A stretch of DNA of 64,000 nt from Anaeramoeba flamelloides (taxonomy: Eukaryota > Metamonada > Anaeramoebidae): positions 9,858,001 to 9,922,000 of the forward strand of contig JANTQA010000023.1 in NCBI GenBank assembly GCA_027625915.1, given 5' to 3'. Both the position numbers and the translations under genes were made by a program. The notes below the pieces were generated by a model, which saw nothing but the letters and a program-made list of their open reading frames with translations, searched no databases and had not been told where the DNA came from. Shown piece by piece: positions 1-12,400 of the stretch. Position 1 is the first letter of the stretch. The number at the start of each line of letters is the position of its first letter.

Positions 1-483
1 TTAATATTTAAAAAATTTAATTTCTGAAGATCCGTTTTTAGAAAATAAATTCCTGGGTTCTTTCAAAAGGTTTAATATTTATATTTTTAAACGATACCTT
101 CTATTGTGAAAAAAAAAAAATTCAAAATTTAGAAAGTGATTTTTAAAAAAATAATTTTCTAAATAATTAATAAAAATTTTTTATTTAGGGTTAATTATCT
201 CAAATCATTCACAATTTTTAAAAATGTGAATGGGTTCATTTTCATCTCCCAATTTCGAAAATGGTAATAAACCCCAATTACATTTTTTTTTAACAAATCC
301 AAGTTCAATTTTTCAAAAAAATATCTTATATAATTAATTCAAACAGAAATACCAAATTATATAAATTCACTAATTGAAATGTTTGCACTTGTCTATAAAT
401 CTTAATACTCACAAAACAAAAAATATAAATAATTATCAATATAAATAAATTAAGAGTGTGTCGAAAATTTTTGAAGAGAGCAG

Positions 484-534
<51 letters not shown>

Positions 535-3500
535 TTGGTAAATTTGTATGAATTATAAGGAGAATCTCAATCAATCTAATGATTAGATATTCTAAACTAA
601 TTCGATTTGAATTTTTCAATTTTGAACATTTCAAATTTAACTTAATACTAGTCTTTGAATAAAAATAGATTGTCTGTAATAAGTTTTTTTAATTCAAAAA
701 AATAAAATTTAAGTAAAAAACGCTAATAGATGAAAAAATGATTTTCATATTTTACAAGAATCAGAATTATTACCAATTTGATTGAAATTGTATCGTTGTG
801 ATTGTTTGGGCCATTTTAACTGTGTGGAATTTTTTGAATTTTAATTGGGTTCGATTTAAATAGCGTTTCGTTAAATTAAAAAAAACCAACATTTTCATAA
901 TTCATTGCAAAATGAAATCTTTATGAATTCATTAATTATATTATATGATAAAATAATTAAAAATAATCTTTCGGAATAACAAATAATTATTTAAAATATT
1001 TCTGAGAAAGATCTAATATTTATTAAAATTTTTTCAATGTATTTTTTTCATAGTTTTTCTTTTATAATTGGGGGTAATATATTGATATTTGATGAAAGAA
1101 AATATTTAAATCTTAAATCAACTCACCCTTTTCGGACTTCTTTTAAAACTCTAATTCCACATATTTTTACTTAAATATATATATATTTTTTTTTTTCATC
1201 TTTTTATTTAATTTCATCCCAAAGAAATTGATGATGATTCGATATGTAAATATTTCATCAAAGGGTAAGTTAACAGCGCGGGTAAAAAATGGAATTATAA
1301 TGTTGGTAATGTTTTTCGCATTGTAAATTATTTATGTTTATTTAGAGTAAATTTTCTTTTAAATTCAAACAAAAAAATCATCAACTTTATTAATTGTGTG
1401 AGATTGTTTAAAAATCAATTTTAAATAAAAAAATTATTAAATTTAATAATTCTTTAAAAATAGTTATCCAATTGTTAAAAAAAGTTTGAAAGATCAGAAA
1501 ATTTTATTTTTTGAATTATCAAAAAAAAAAATTATAAAAAACTTTTTTTTAAAGGGAAAAAAAAAAAAAACAAATCTTGATTTATTCCTATTATTTAAGT
1601 TCTGAATTGGTCCATTTTATATTTAAAATTAATTTTATTATTCAATTAATTATTTTTATGAATTTTTTTAAAACTTTTTGATGAAAATTTCATAATATCT
1701 ATATTAAACTTTACAAAAAACGTAATTTGGGAAATAAAAGATGAAAGTATTTCAACATAGTTTATATAGCTTTATTATGGAAATTCTTAATGTTTCCGTT
1801 TATTGATTTAGAATAAATGAATTCTTTCTAATTGTATGAAAAATTAAGTATTTTTTTATCCTTTAAAGATTAATAATAGTTAATATTTATTCTTTTTTAT
1901 TAGGGAAAAAGAGAAATATTACTTCTCTTAGCATATATTTACTAATAAAGACTAATTTTAATAGTATTGTGTTTATTAATGTTAAATACATAAAGTTTAA
2001 AGGGGTTGAAAATAACTTGTCAAAAAACCTAAAATGAATAGTATATAATTGATAAATTAGTTGTAATGTATAAAAATTCCCACAAATAGTTACAGAGTTA
2101 CAATATGATTCTTTTTAAAGACTTTAATCCTCCCAATAAGGGCTTATTTATTGATTAAAATAATTCATAAAAAAAATTCATATTTCTTATTAAAATTAGG
2201 AATATTTATTTCAGAGTTTTATATAAACTCGATTCCAAAAATTTTACTTTCATACATAATTAAAAAAAGCACAAATAAAAAAAATAATATTCATTATTGT
2301 ATTTAATAAAAATCATAATTTGTATTACTTTGAATTTAAACATTACCAAAGGTTTAATCTATAAATATTTTTTTTTCCTAATAAAATAAAATAATAATAC
2401 TAGATCTGTCCAAAATGAAATAAATACTTGGAAAGGGAGTCCTAAATTTGTTTAAAGTTGATGAGAAATTGATAATTGATCAAATGATAATATGCAATAT
2501 AATAATCCAATCTTATTTGATTTTTCTATTTTACTAAACTTAACTTTTGCTTAACATCAACAATTAGAAAAAAAAATTCAGGATCTACACAAGTGGAAAC
2601 ATTCTTGAAAATTTTCAAAAATGGTTTTTATCCACATACCAATTATTTTTTGTGTAGAATTTTGTGTATATTTTACAGATTCAATCCAAAAAGTATTTTT
2701 AAAAATATTACCCAAAATCGAAAAAGAGTTGATTTTTAGGCATTTTTTTCATTGGGATTTTACAATGAAAAAAAAATTTTTTTTTTATTTTTTTGGGATT
2801 TTTTTATTTTTTTTTTAAATACTTTGTTAATCTTTTTTTCCAAAATAGAATCGATTTTTTGAGTTGTTTTAAAGACATTTTATGCCAATTCATCCAAATT
2901 AAAATACAAAAAAATTTTTTTTATTTATTTGTTTTTCAAAAATTCAATTTTTTTGGAAAAAAACGATTTTTTTGATACATATACAGGAACCCAGAATTTA
3001 TTAAAAATCAAATGAAAAATTATTTTTAGGGTTTTTTTGGGTAAGTAAACAAAATTGATATTTTTGACCCAAAAAATCAAAAATTTCATTTTTTAAAAAA
3101 TATTATTAGACAATGAAAATTGACTTTTTTTAGCAATTTTGAAATTTTTATTCTGGTGATTTTTTTTTTTTTAGGAGATTTACTATGGTGCGAGGCGCGC
3201 CAACAATATAAAAGTATAATGAAGATTTTTTAAAAGGTCAAAAATAAAAAAATCAATTTTTTTATCGTGCCCTTAATCGCTCGAAAAATAGTCGAAAAAA
3301 GTGTACTTTTTTTGGGCAACCGTTACCTCATTTTTTTCATCATTCTCATTTTTTTTTGAACTCCATAAAAAAGTTTTAAACTCTATTTCTTCTGAACCCG
3401 ATTTTAACCATTTATTATCATTATCTCTTAATTATAATGATATACCCACTCAAAAAAAAAAAAAAAAAAGAATTCAATTAAAATGAAAAAATATTTATTT

Positions 3501-3911
3501 AATTTTTAATACAGAAAATCAATAAAATGATTTATCAGAGGATAAAATTTAATATTTCAAAAAGGTATATATATATGTGTGTGTGTGTGTATGTATGTAT
3601 GTATAAGAAATTAATTATTGAAATTAAAAGAAATGAAAATTAATTAAAGAATTAGAATTGTCTAAAATAATCAAAAAAAATTAAGTGTCGAGTAAGATCC
3701 AATTAAAATTTTTGGTTGTTCATTAAACTTGTTCATCCATAAGTCTAAATTTCAATGATTTGGGGTTATTTTTTTTTGGTTTTGAGTGTATTGTTAAGAT
3801 CTTGTAATAATGAATCGAAAATTTTCTAATTTTGGTGATTCATTTGAATCAATGATGATTCTCTTTCAATTCATAATTCTTGTTTGTTTAATTATTATTT
3901 CCAAAGTAACA
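1..3911. other. Intergenic A+T-rich DNA, no gene seen
   Basis: I see no convincing coding region here. The open frames at about 2620-2975 and 3300-3486 consist of T-rich low complexity (Phe, Lys, Leu). A GC-rich spot at about 3190-3202 holds the 8-base palindrome GGCGCGCC. A (TG)n/(TATG)n microsatellite lies at about 3567-3605. No RNA gene was recognised. Confidence 0.6.
488..531. repeat. (TA)n microsatellite
   Basis: An uninterrupted run of about 21 TA dinucleotides in non-coding DNA. Similar TA tracts recur at 18844-18881, about 35958-35992, 49602-49627 and 51011-51135. Confidence 0.95.
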
Positions 3912-3969
3912 TATATAGATAGATATATAGATAGAGGGGTAGAGGGATAAAGAGATAGATATTTAGATC

Positions 3970-4000
<31 letters not shown>

Positions 4001-4040
4001 CGATCGATAGATAGATAGATAGATAGATAAATAGATAGAT
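3912..4040. repeat. (GATA)n tetranucleotide repeat
   Basis: A GATA/ATAG tetranucleotide tract with a few variant units (GATC, GGTA, AAATA). It lies directly left of the terminal-repeat element that starts near 4056. Shorter GATA tracts occur at 4741-4757 and 5322-5342. Confidence 0.9.
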
Positions 4041-4055
4041 CTGTAAACATTTTTT

Positions 4056-4733
4056 TAGTCAAAGGGGACAACACTTTTTTCACTTATCAATTATTTTATA
4101 TAATTGACCTTTGAATAACAAATAAGAAATAAGCAGAATAATACATTCAAAGAATTGTTAATACCCGTCTAAAAGAAACTTAATAAATCATTAGATTTTC
4201 TTAAAAATTGAAAAACTCAAATTCTTAGGTTCCATTGAGAAAAACAACAATGTTCGTTTTCATCTTCTAATGGTATTTAAATAATAAATAGGAAACAATT
4301 TTCACTTCATTTTTTGTACTTTTCTTTTAGAAATCAAGTCCCCAAATGAAGTTTGTTGGTATTTGTGGTCTCTATTTGAAAAAGGTAATGAAAATGAAGT
4401 GAAAAATTTTTCACATTTATTAATCAAATATCAAGATCAAAGATTGAATAGAATATTAATAGAAATCAATATGATTTCTCAACAATAATTTTCAAATATT
4501 TCAATAACCTTAAAATAACATGTTTTTATCAAGTGACTATTGATCTTGCAATAAAATTTGTTTTGCAAATGAATTACGTGTTAAAAAAAAGTCTAAAAAT
4601 GAAAATGCGTAGAAATGTGATAAAATGATTTCAATTTTGAAGAATTTCTAAAATATTATTTTTCTTTTAATATCTATGCAAACCCTTTAAACATATGTAT
4701 TTCACCCATTAAAACTGGGCCCCTTTGACTGAA
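4056..4733 (+). mobile_element. Non-coding element with terminal inverted repeats, family TIR-1, copy A
   Basis: The left end reads AGTCAAAGGGG at about 4057 and the right end reads CCCCTTTGACTG at about 4720-4731. These are perfect inverted copies over 11 bases, and weaker inverted similarity continues inward. The interior has no open frame of note. It shares internal blocks with copy B in CCT1 intron 2 (12024-12542), for example AGAAATCAATATGATTT and a block ending CTTGCAATAAAAT. It also resembles the reverse-oriented copy C (24789-25313). Size and lack of coding suggest a non-autonomous DNA transposon (MITE-like). The superfamily is not identified. Confidence 0.72.
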
Positions 4734-4759
4734 AAATATTTTAGATAGATAGAGAGATG

Positions 4760-6035
4760 TATAAACTAAACTCCAAAATTTTGTACACCGTTTAAACGGT
4801 TGAAAGAATAGCAATAATCCACTTTAAATTCAATTTAGAAATAATTTTGATTTTTCAAACTATTTCATTCTTTTTCTTTTTTATTTTGTTTTTATTTCCT
4901 TTTAAGTTACGTAATCTATTTAGTTAGATCTGAAATTTTTTTTCGATGGTTGATAGAAGGTTAATGTTGAGTTTGTAAAATTGAAAAATCAAATACAATT
5001 GGTTCATGTTATCTTTTCATTTGATCGATCAACAATTGTTGGTGAAATTTCAACAAATTTCCCAATACATTTTTTGTTCAGCTTGTTTCATTATTTTGTA
5101 CACACCAAGTTTTATTTTTGAGTTTTATATTTTTTTCTTTTATTTGGATAAAAATGATTACTTATAAAAACATTAATACTCAGTAACTTAAATATGGGTT
5201 TTATCTTAGGTTTGGAACAACATAATAAATTGGGTTTTATTTTTCCTATTTTTGATTTGGGTGTATCCAAATTTTTTGGAATGGGGTTGAGATAGAGGGA
5301 TAGGGGAATATCTAGGTAAAGAGATAAATAGATAGATAGATATATGAAATTCGAAATCCTTTTCATTGGGATTGTGTTTATAAACATCCCAAAATCTAAA
5401 TTGGAACATTTTAGTTCCTTTTTTGAAAGATTGGAACATTTTAGTTCAAATTTGTTTGAATTGAGAAATTAAACTCTTCAATCCAACTTAAATATTAATA
5501 AACCCAGTTCAAAAAATTTGGATACACTCAAATCAAAAATAGGCAAAATTAAACCCAATTTATTATGTTGTTCCAAACCTAATATAAAACCACATTTAAG
5601 TTACTGAGTATTAATGTTTTTATAAGTAATCATTTTTATCCAAATATTAGAAAAAAATATAAAACTCAAAAATAAAAATAGGTGTGTCCAAAATAATGAA
5701 ACGAGCTGAACAAAAAATGTATTGGGAAATTTGTTGAAATTTCACCAACAATTGTTGATCGATCAAATGAAAAGATATCATCGACCAATTGTATGTGATT
5801 TTTCCTATTTTACAAACTCAACATTATCCTTCTATCAACCATCGAAAAAAATTTTCAGATCTAACGAAACAGATTACCTAACTACAAAAATGGAAATGAA
5901 AACAAAATAAAAAAGACAAAAAAATGAAATTGTTTGTAAAATCAAAATTATTTCTAAATTGAATTTAATGTTCAGTATTGATGTTCTTTCCACTGTTTAA
6001 ACTGTGTCAATTTTTTTGGAATATAGTTTAGTAGA
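4760..6035. repeat. Long inverted repeat (foldback), arms about 500 bp
   Basis: The left arm (about 4760-5275) and right arm (about 5515-6035) are near-perfect reverse complements. Anchors are the pair around TTTAAACGGT (left, 4792) and TTTAAACTGTG (right, 5997), the ATTGTTGATCGATCAAATG block near 5750 against its mirror near 5018, and GGTTTGGAACAACATAATA near 5211 against its mirror near 5563. The spacer of about 240 bp holds a GATA tract and two copies of GGAACATTTTAGTTC. Short open frames inside are repeat-derived. It is either a foldback element or an insertion-duplication. Confidence 0.9.
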
Positions 6036-6039
6036 AAGT

Positions 6040-6520
6040 ACCAATCTTAATAAATATTTTTTGATCCGCATTGTCAAAATGTGGAACATAAATTCATCAA
6101 TTGGTGTTAAATGCACTTACAACTACATTTTAACACCATTTTTAACATTAGGGACCATAAACTTTCCCTTATGTTAAAAAAACACTTTGGGTTTTTTTGT
6201 GATTATTTAAACATCCCAAAAGCAATAATTGGAACATTTTGTTCCTTTAATTTGCAAATAGAAAACCAAAACAAAAATGTTCCAAGTTTTCTGAATTGGA
6301 GACTTTAACTCCTCAATTCAACTTAATTTTTGTCGTTTATTCTACAAAATTTAATTATATTTGTTTAAAAAAAAAAACAAAAAAATATTTTTTTTGATCC
6401 GCTTTGTTAAAATGTGGAACAAAAATTCATCAATTGGAGTCAAATGTACGTACAACTGCATTTTAACACCATTTTAACATTAGGACCATAGACTTTCCCT
6501 AATGTTAAAAAAAACTTTTT
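6040..6520 (+). repeat. Direct duplication of a double-hairpin unit
   Basis: A unit of about 125 bp starting TTTTTTGATCCGC occurs at about 6058-6185 and again at 6390-6515 with roughly 90% identity by eye. Each unit carries two successive small hairpins, GGTGTTAAATG/CATTTTAACACC and TTAACATTAGG/CCTTATGTTAA. The stretch between them (about 6207-6330) resembles 5385-5495 in the spacer of the neighbouring foldback, so the two repeats share ancestry. Confidence 0.8.
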
Positions 6521-9413
6521 TTTTCTTTTGTTGGTTTTTTTATTGATTTTTATAATTTTTTTTTTTCAACTGAACAAACTTTGTTAGCTATAGGCTAACA
6601 ACGCATTTTATTGTTTTAAAAGTATGAAAAAAAAATACGTTTTTTTTTTTACTTTTGCAATCAAGTAAAGTCAACCAAGTCCCTGAAGCAATATGTTTAA
6701 TCACTTTTTGATCATCACCCACATTGTTTTCTATTCTGAATACTAAAAAAAAAAGAAAAGTTTTTTAAAAATTTTATCATTTTGTTGTTTTACTTTTGTT
6801 GGTGTGTTGAGTTTTGGATAGGTTGTATAAGTCAATTTTTTAAAATAAATAGTAAACCAAAAGGATGATGTTCGAATATAGAGAATGGGAATAAAAAGAA
6901 AAAAATGAAGTTGAAAACAATCTAGAAAAAGTGTATAATTGGCATTAGATTGGCTGTGAGATTTTCTAAGTCTGAAAAAAAACAAATTTTAGTCCTTTTA
7001 ATTAACTTAGAGTGTTTTTCAAAACTTTCAAAAAAATTGAAATTGATCTCAATTAATTTTTTTTGGTCTGAATTTTTTTGGGGATTTTTTTTTATAGATT
7101 TAACACAAGTTATCAAAGAAAAAATATTATTTGGGTGTTATTGAAGTACTTTTTTTAATTCAAAATTTCAATTAAATTTAAATTGTAGATTTTTTTTGGA
7201 ACAAAAAATTTTGGTTTTTAAAACTTTAAAAAAATGATTTTTTTTGATTTTTTTTTCAGAAATTCACAAATTTATAGTAAATTAATTTTTTTTTTTACAA
7301 CAAATTTTTTTTTTTTTTTTGAATATCAAATCTTTCTATATTGATTACATTATTTTTTTTTTGAATCAAAAAAAAACTCTAAAAAAATTAAATTTTGCTA
7401 TTTTGGTCGATCTTATGCAAATATCAGTCAAAATCTAATCGTAAAAACGAGTCCTAAAATTCAAATTTAAAATATTAAAAAGAAAAATTTTTTATTAATC
7501 ATCATATGTTTGAAAATTATTTTTACTTGATTCAATTAGAAAAAAAAATTTTTTACTAATAGTTTTTTCAATTTTGAAATTTTCATTTTTCGTACATTAG
7601 TAAAAAAATATCAAAATATTTAAAAAATTTTAAAACACATTTTTTTCACTAAATATTGATAAAATTTTATTCTAAACATTAAAGTATCTTACTATGAGTC
7701 TCTCTTTTTTTGTTTCAAAAAAATATTTTTTTCTCAAAAAATTGGTTCAAAAAAAAATAAAATCAAAAAATCAAAAAAATGATTTTTCAAAGGCCTTTTT
7801 TTGAAATTGGACAATAATTGGTTAAATAGGCTAGTTAAGGAGTTCTAACCTTATAAAAACGTATTTAATGAATAAAAATTATGTGTTTTTATATAAAATT
7901 TTTTGCTCACACTCTCAAAAAAAAAAATTGAAAATTTTTGTTTCCACGTGTGTAACTTAACATATTACATCTTGTAAAAATGAATTGTAATCATAAAAAA
8001 GAAATAACAAAGACAGATCAAAAAATTTTGTAAATCAAAATTATTTCCAATTGGATTAAAAGTATGTTATTGTTAATCTGTAAATTGTATAAAATATTTT
8101 AAAAATTTTTGAATTTGATTTTAGTTCTGTTTTTTATTATTCATCTATTTTGGTGATTCAACATTTTGAAATTTATTTGATTTTGTTACGCGTCTATCTG
8201 TTATTTATACATAGTGTATATTATTATTCTGACTAGCAACATATTTGTGCTTCTTTAAAAAAATGGTTCGTCAAAAGATCTTGTGAAAAAAAAAAATTTG
8301 GGTTTTTTTCTTCAAACATGCGTTTTAACCGGCCATTCAACAGATCCAAATTCTAAATTTTTAATGAAAGTATTTGATACCGCCCATTCCACTTTTAAGA
8401 CACAGCCTTTGAAAGGAATTTTTTTTTTAAAAATTATTTTGCTAAATTCAGAATTTTTTTGTCTTAATTTGAGATTGTTTTAGTGCCTTAAAAGTGGAAC
8501 TGATTTTAATCAAAATTCTCTTGTTCTCTTTCTCTACCTACTCTCATGGTTATTTAAAAAATATCTAGAATTTAGTAAAAGTGTATTTCACTCAAAAAAA
8601 ATAGTTTGGAATACCATTTCTTCAATGACTTATGTTGATTTTTTTAGGGCTTGTTTTTTAATCAATTTCCTTAAATTGTAAAATAATATATCTCTTTTTG
8701 TTTTTTCAAATCCTCTAAAAATCCCAAAATTATCATATTTTGGCTTTTCGATCATTTTAATTAAACTCTTTTGTTGGCTGACGTATTTTCACCCGATATT
8801 CAGAGATCCTGTTATCAGTAAAAACACTGGAAAAAGAAAGAAAATTTTAATCTATTTCACATCGATTTAATTAATATTTTAAACTTGCGTTGCTTTTTTG
8901 TGTTTTTATAAAACTGTACGAAGGTAAGACGCTTTTTTTCTTGGATAAGAAAGAGTTACATAAAAAAAACTCAAAAAATTAAGTTCCTTTTTCAAAAATT
9001 TAAAAGATAAAAAGAAAAAAGTAAAAAAAGAGACTTGTTTCAAAGAGAACCATTTTCTTGGACCTAACACTAATTAAATCTCAGGGGATAAAAGAGTAAT
9101 GTTTTTCTTCGATCTTTTAAGATTTTTGATTTAGTAATACCCAAAATGAAGATGAAAATGAAAAGAACATTAAATTCTTTTTAGTGTCTCAAAGATCTGA
9201 AACACAAAACCACCCAAAATCAAAATATGAATTCAAAAATTCTAATTAAATAATATTTCAAAAATAATCAGAATAAAATCCAATTTTGAAATATTTGGAT
9301 AAAATTAATGATGTCTACTAAAAAAAAAAGACAATCTACATTTTTTCTTTTCAAAAATTAAAAAAAAAATTGTTATTTTTTTTAACTATCAACAAACCAA
9401 TCTTCTTAATAAA
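6521..9413. other. Intergenic region upstream of CCT1
   Basis: Apart from the degraded element at 8384-8503, I see only A/T homopolymer-rich DNA and no coding signal. The last 100 bases before the CCT1 start are A/T runs. No TATA box or other promoter motif can be singled out against this background. Confidence 0.5.
8384..8503. mobile_element. Degraded copy of the CAGT-type MITE (family TIR-2)
   Basis: It contains TTCCACTTTTAAGACACA at the left and GTGCCTTAAAAGTGGAACTGA at the right as inverted ends about 120 bp apart, plus an internal GTCTTAATTTGAGATT block. All three are shared with the better-preserved copy at 19052-19246. The outermost bases are eroded, so target duplications cannot be judged. 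Confidence 0.7.
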
Positions 9414-12400
9414 ATGAAATCCCAATTTGTTGCAGGAACTGCTATTATTGCAGGGGAAAGAGACAGTGGAATTCGTGTTCGACAAAACAATCTTCATGCC
9501 GTTATGGCTGTTGCTAATGTCATCAGGTCATCCTTAGGACCACAAGGGTTGGACAAATTACTTGTTGATGACATTGGAGAAGTTCTAATCACAAACGATG
9601 GCGCTACAATTCTTGACCAATTAGATGTCCAACACCCAGCTGGTAAATTGATTATTCAATTAGCCGGCCTTCAAGACAGAGAGGTAGGAGACGGAACTAC
9701 AAGTGTTGTGTTAATTGCCGCAGAGCTTTTAAAAGGCGCTTATGATCTTATTGTTAAGGGTGTCCACCCTACAAATATCATCACAGGATATAGGACAGCT
9801 TCAAAGCAAGCAGTCAAATTTATAAAAGAAAACCTTTCAAAATCTGTAGAAGATCTTGGTAAAGAAGTTATTCTTAATTGTGCAAAAACTTCCATGAGCT
9901 CTAAAATTATTGGAATGTAACCACTTTTCATAATTTTTTCTTCTATTTTTCCTTTTCTTTTTTTTTTACACAAAATCTTTTCTCTACTTTTTATTTTTTT
10001 TTTTTTTTATTTATTTTTTTTGTTTTTTGATTTGCTTTCTTTTCATTTATTAAAATGCTTGGATCTTCAAATATTTTGAAATAGGCAATCAGACTTTTTC
10101 GCAAAAATGGTTATTGAAGCAGTAACAGCTGTCAAAATTGAAGGAAAAAAAGGAAATAAATATCCAATTAGCTCTGTAAATATTTTGAAAAGTCATGGAA
10201 AAAGTTTAAAAGAAAGTATTTTGCTAAATGGGTTTGCTCTTAATTGTACAAGAGCCTCACAAGGTAATGATTACAATTCCTTTTTTTTTTCTTGATTTTT
10301 ATTATTTTTTTGCTTAAAAAACAAAGAATTGCGATTTGCTTTTTTTTTTTTTTGTTTTTTGATCTTGTGAATTGAAACGATCTTCATAATTTGGGAATAA
10401 AAATAGGTTTTATTTTGGATTAAATTAAATACTATTTTTTTAAAAATTTTTCTTTTATTTTTCAAAAGATTAAACAAAACAGAAACAATCAAAAAAAAAA
10501 AAAGAGTCTTCTGTTGTTTTTTTTTTTTTTTTTTTATTTACACAAACAACTAATCTTGATTAGGGGACGAGTAAACATAAAAAACATCTAGAGTAAATTT
10601 AATCACTAATTAAAAAAATTTTACCACATCTTGAAATTGAAAAATGAAGTAAAAATTTGATTACTCTAAAACCAAACTTACTTTTAATGCTATTATCCAA
10701 AACGAATTATTGTTTTTTAAAAAGTTTGATCCATTCTTTTGCCCTTTTAAAAAGGTCAAAATTCAACATATCTCTGAATTATTTCAAAAAAAATTATTTA
10801 CTTTGAAAGAAGAAAGAAATCCAATTACCTGTGAAGGAATTGAACCAAAAAATACACTTTAAAAAGAAAACCGCCAAGTTTGTAAATAACTCGGTCTAAA
10901 AAATCCACTTAATTTCAAAAAAAATCTCGAATAATTATTTTAAACTTGAAAAAAATATAATTGATTTTATTCAAAGAACAGTTCTAATCAATTTTTTCGT
11001 TTTGTTTAAACAAAAAAAGTTGATAAAAACCAACAAACAATTATGAATAAAAATATTCCCAAAATACTTTTTTGAAACCCTGTAAAATTCGACTTATAAC
11101 CAAAAGAAATACTTTTTATTTAATTTGATTATTTTTAATCAATAATTAATAACCCATTCTTAATTATTTCAGTGAATTAGTAATAACCCAAAGATTAAAA
11201 GTATCAATAAAATTTATTATTATTTCTCAATTTATTAAATATTTTCAAATAAATAAAATTAATTTAAATTAATGATTCTAATAAAAAAAAAAAAGAATAG
11301 ATATTATCAAATAACTGATTTTAATAATAAAAGTTCGTTGATTATCCACTTAATATTTGAAAAAGAATATTACATAATCTTTTAAATTTCCAGAAATTTA
11401 ATAAATATTTGTAAAGAAAATAAAAGATCAATATTTTTCAGATCCTCAAGGATTCAATATTTGATTTATAATTGTTGTATTTTAAAAATAAGATTAAAAT
11501 TTTAAGGTTATTTATTTTCTCTTAAAGACTATCATAAATAACACAAAGTGAGATTTCCTAAAAATAAAAAATGTTTTTTCTTTTTCTTTTTTGAATCTCA
11601 AAAAATACAAAACAAAAACAGATCAGATCTTTTTTATTTGAAAATTTAATTGAAAAAATGAACAACTTTAAAAATTATAATCTCATTTCTCTAAAGTTGA
11701 TAAATGAGTTGCTTATCAAGTTTAATTGTTTCCCTGTGAAATTAATTACCCTATTACCTTTGGGGAAAAAATAGATAATAGTTAATAGTACCTTAAACTG
11801 TTTGATCAAATCCCCAACTAAAATTTTTAAATTGTCTTTTTTTTTATTTTTTATTTAATTTGAGGGTTCTTATCACCTAAGTAGTTAATGGAATTTTTAA
11901 ATTAAGAAATTAGGGTGCAAGTAAAACTTCGATATTTGTGTAAACAGCAGAAATATCTAACTACTGAAATCTATTTATTTAAAAGATTATATATTTTCAA
12001 AACTTTCAAACTCGACTTTGTTTCTATCAAAGAAGGTCTAAAAAAATTTACAAATGACAATAATTTTTTATAAATTGCCCTTTAAAAAACAATTAAGAAA
12101 TAATTAGAATAATGCACAGTAGAGAATAGTTGATATCCATATGGAAAAAAATCTAATCAATCAATAGATTTTCTTCAAAATAGAAAAATTAGAATTCTTA
12201 TGGCTACTTTGAGAAAAAAAACAACAAAGTCCATTTTGATCTTCAATTGAAGATCCAGGAAAATTTCGAATAGAAATCAATATGATTTTTATACAATCAT
12301 TTCCACTGTTTCAATAACCTTAGAATAACACTTTTTTTCAAAGTGACTATCGATCTTGCAATAAAATAAAATTACATCACAATTACGTATCTCAATAAAA

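Noticed and set aside
845-860. GGTTCGATTTAA, resembling a tRNA B box
   Set aside because: No A box, no foldable cloverleaf and no acceptor stem around it.
3301-3486. 61-codon frame with a short stretch of varied residues
   Set aside because: GTG start, T-rich Phe runs and a poly-A end. Too little evidence for a gene.
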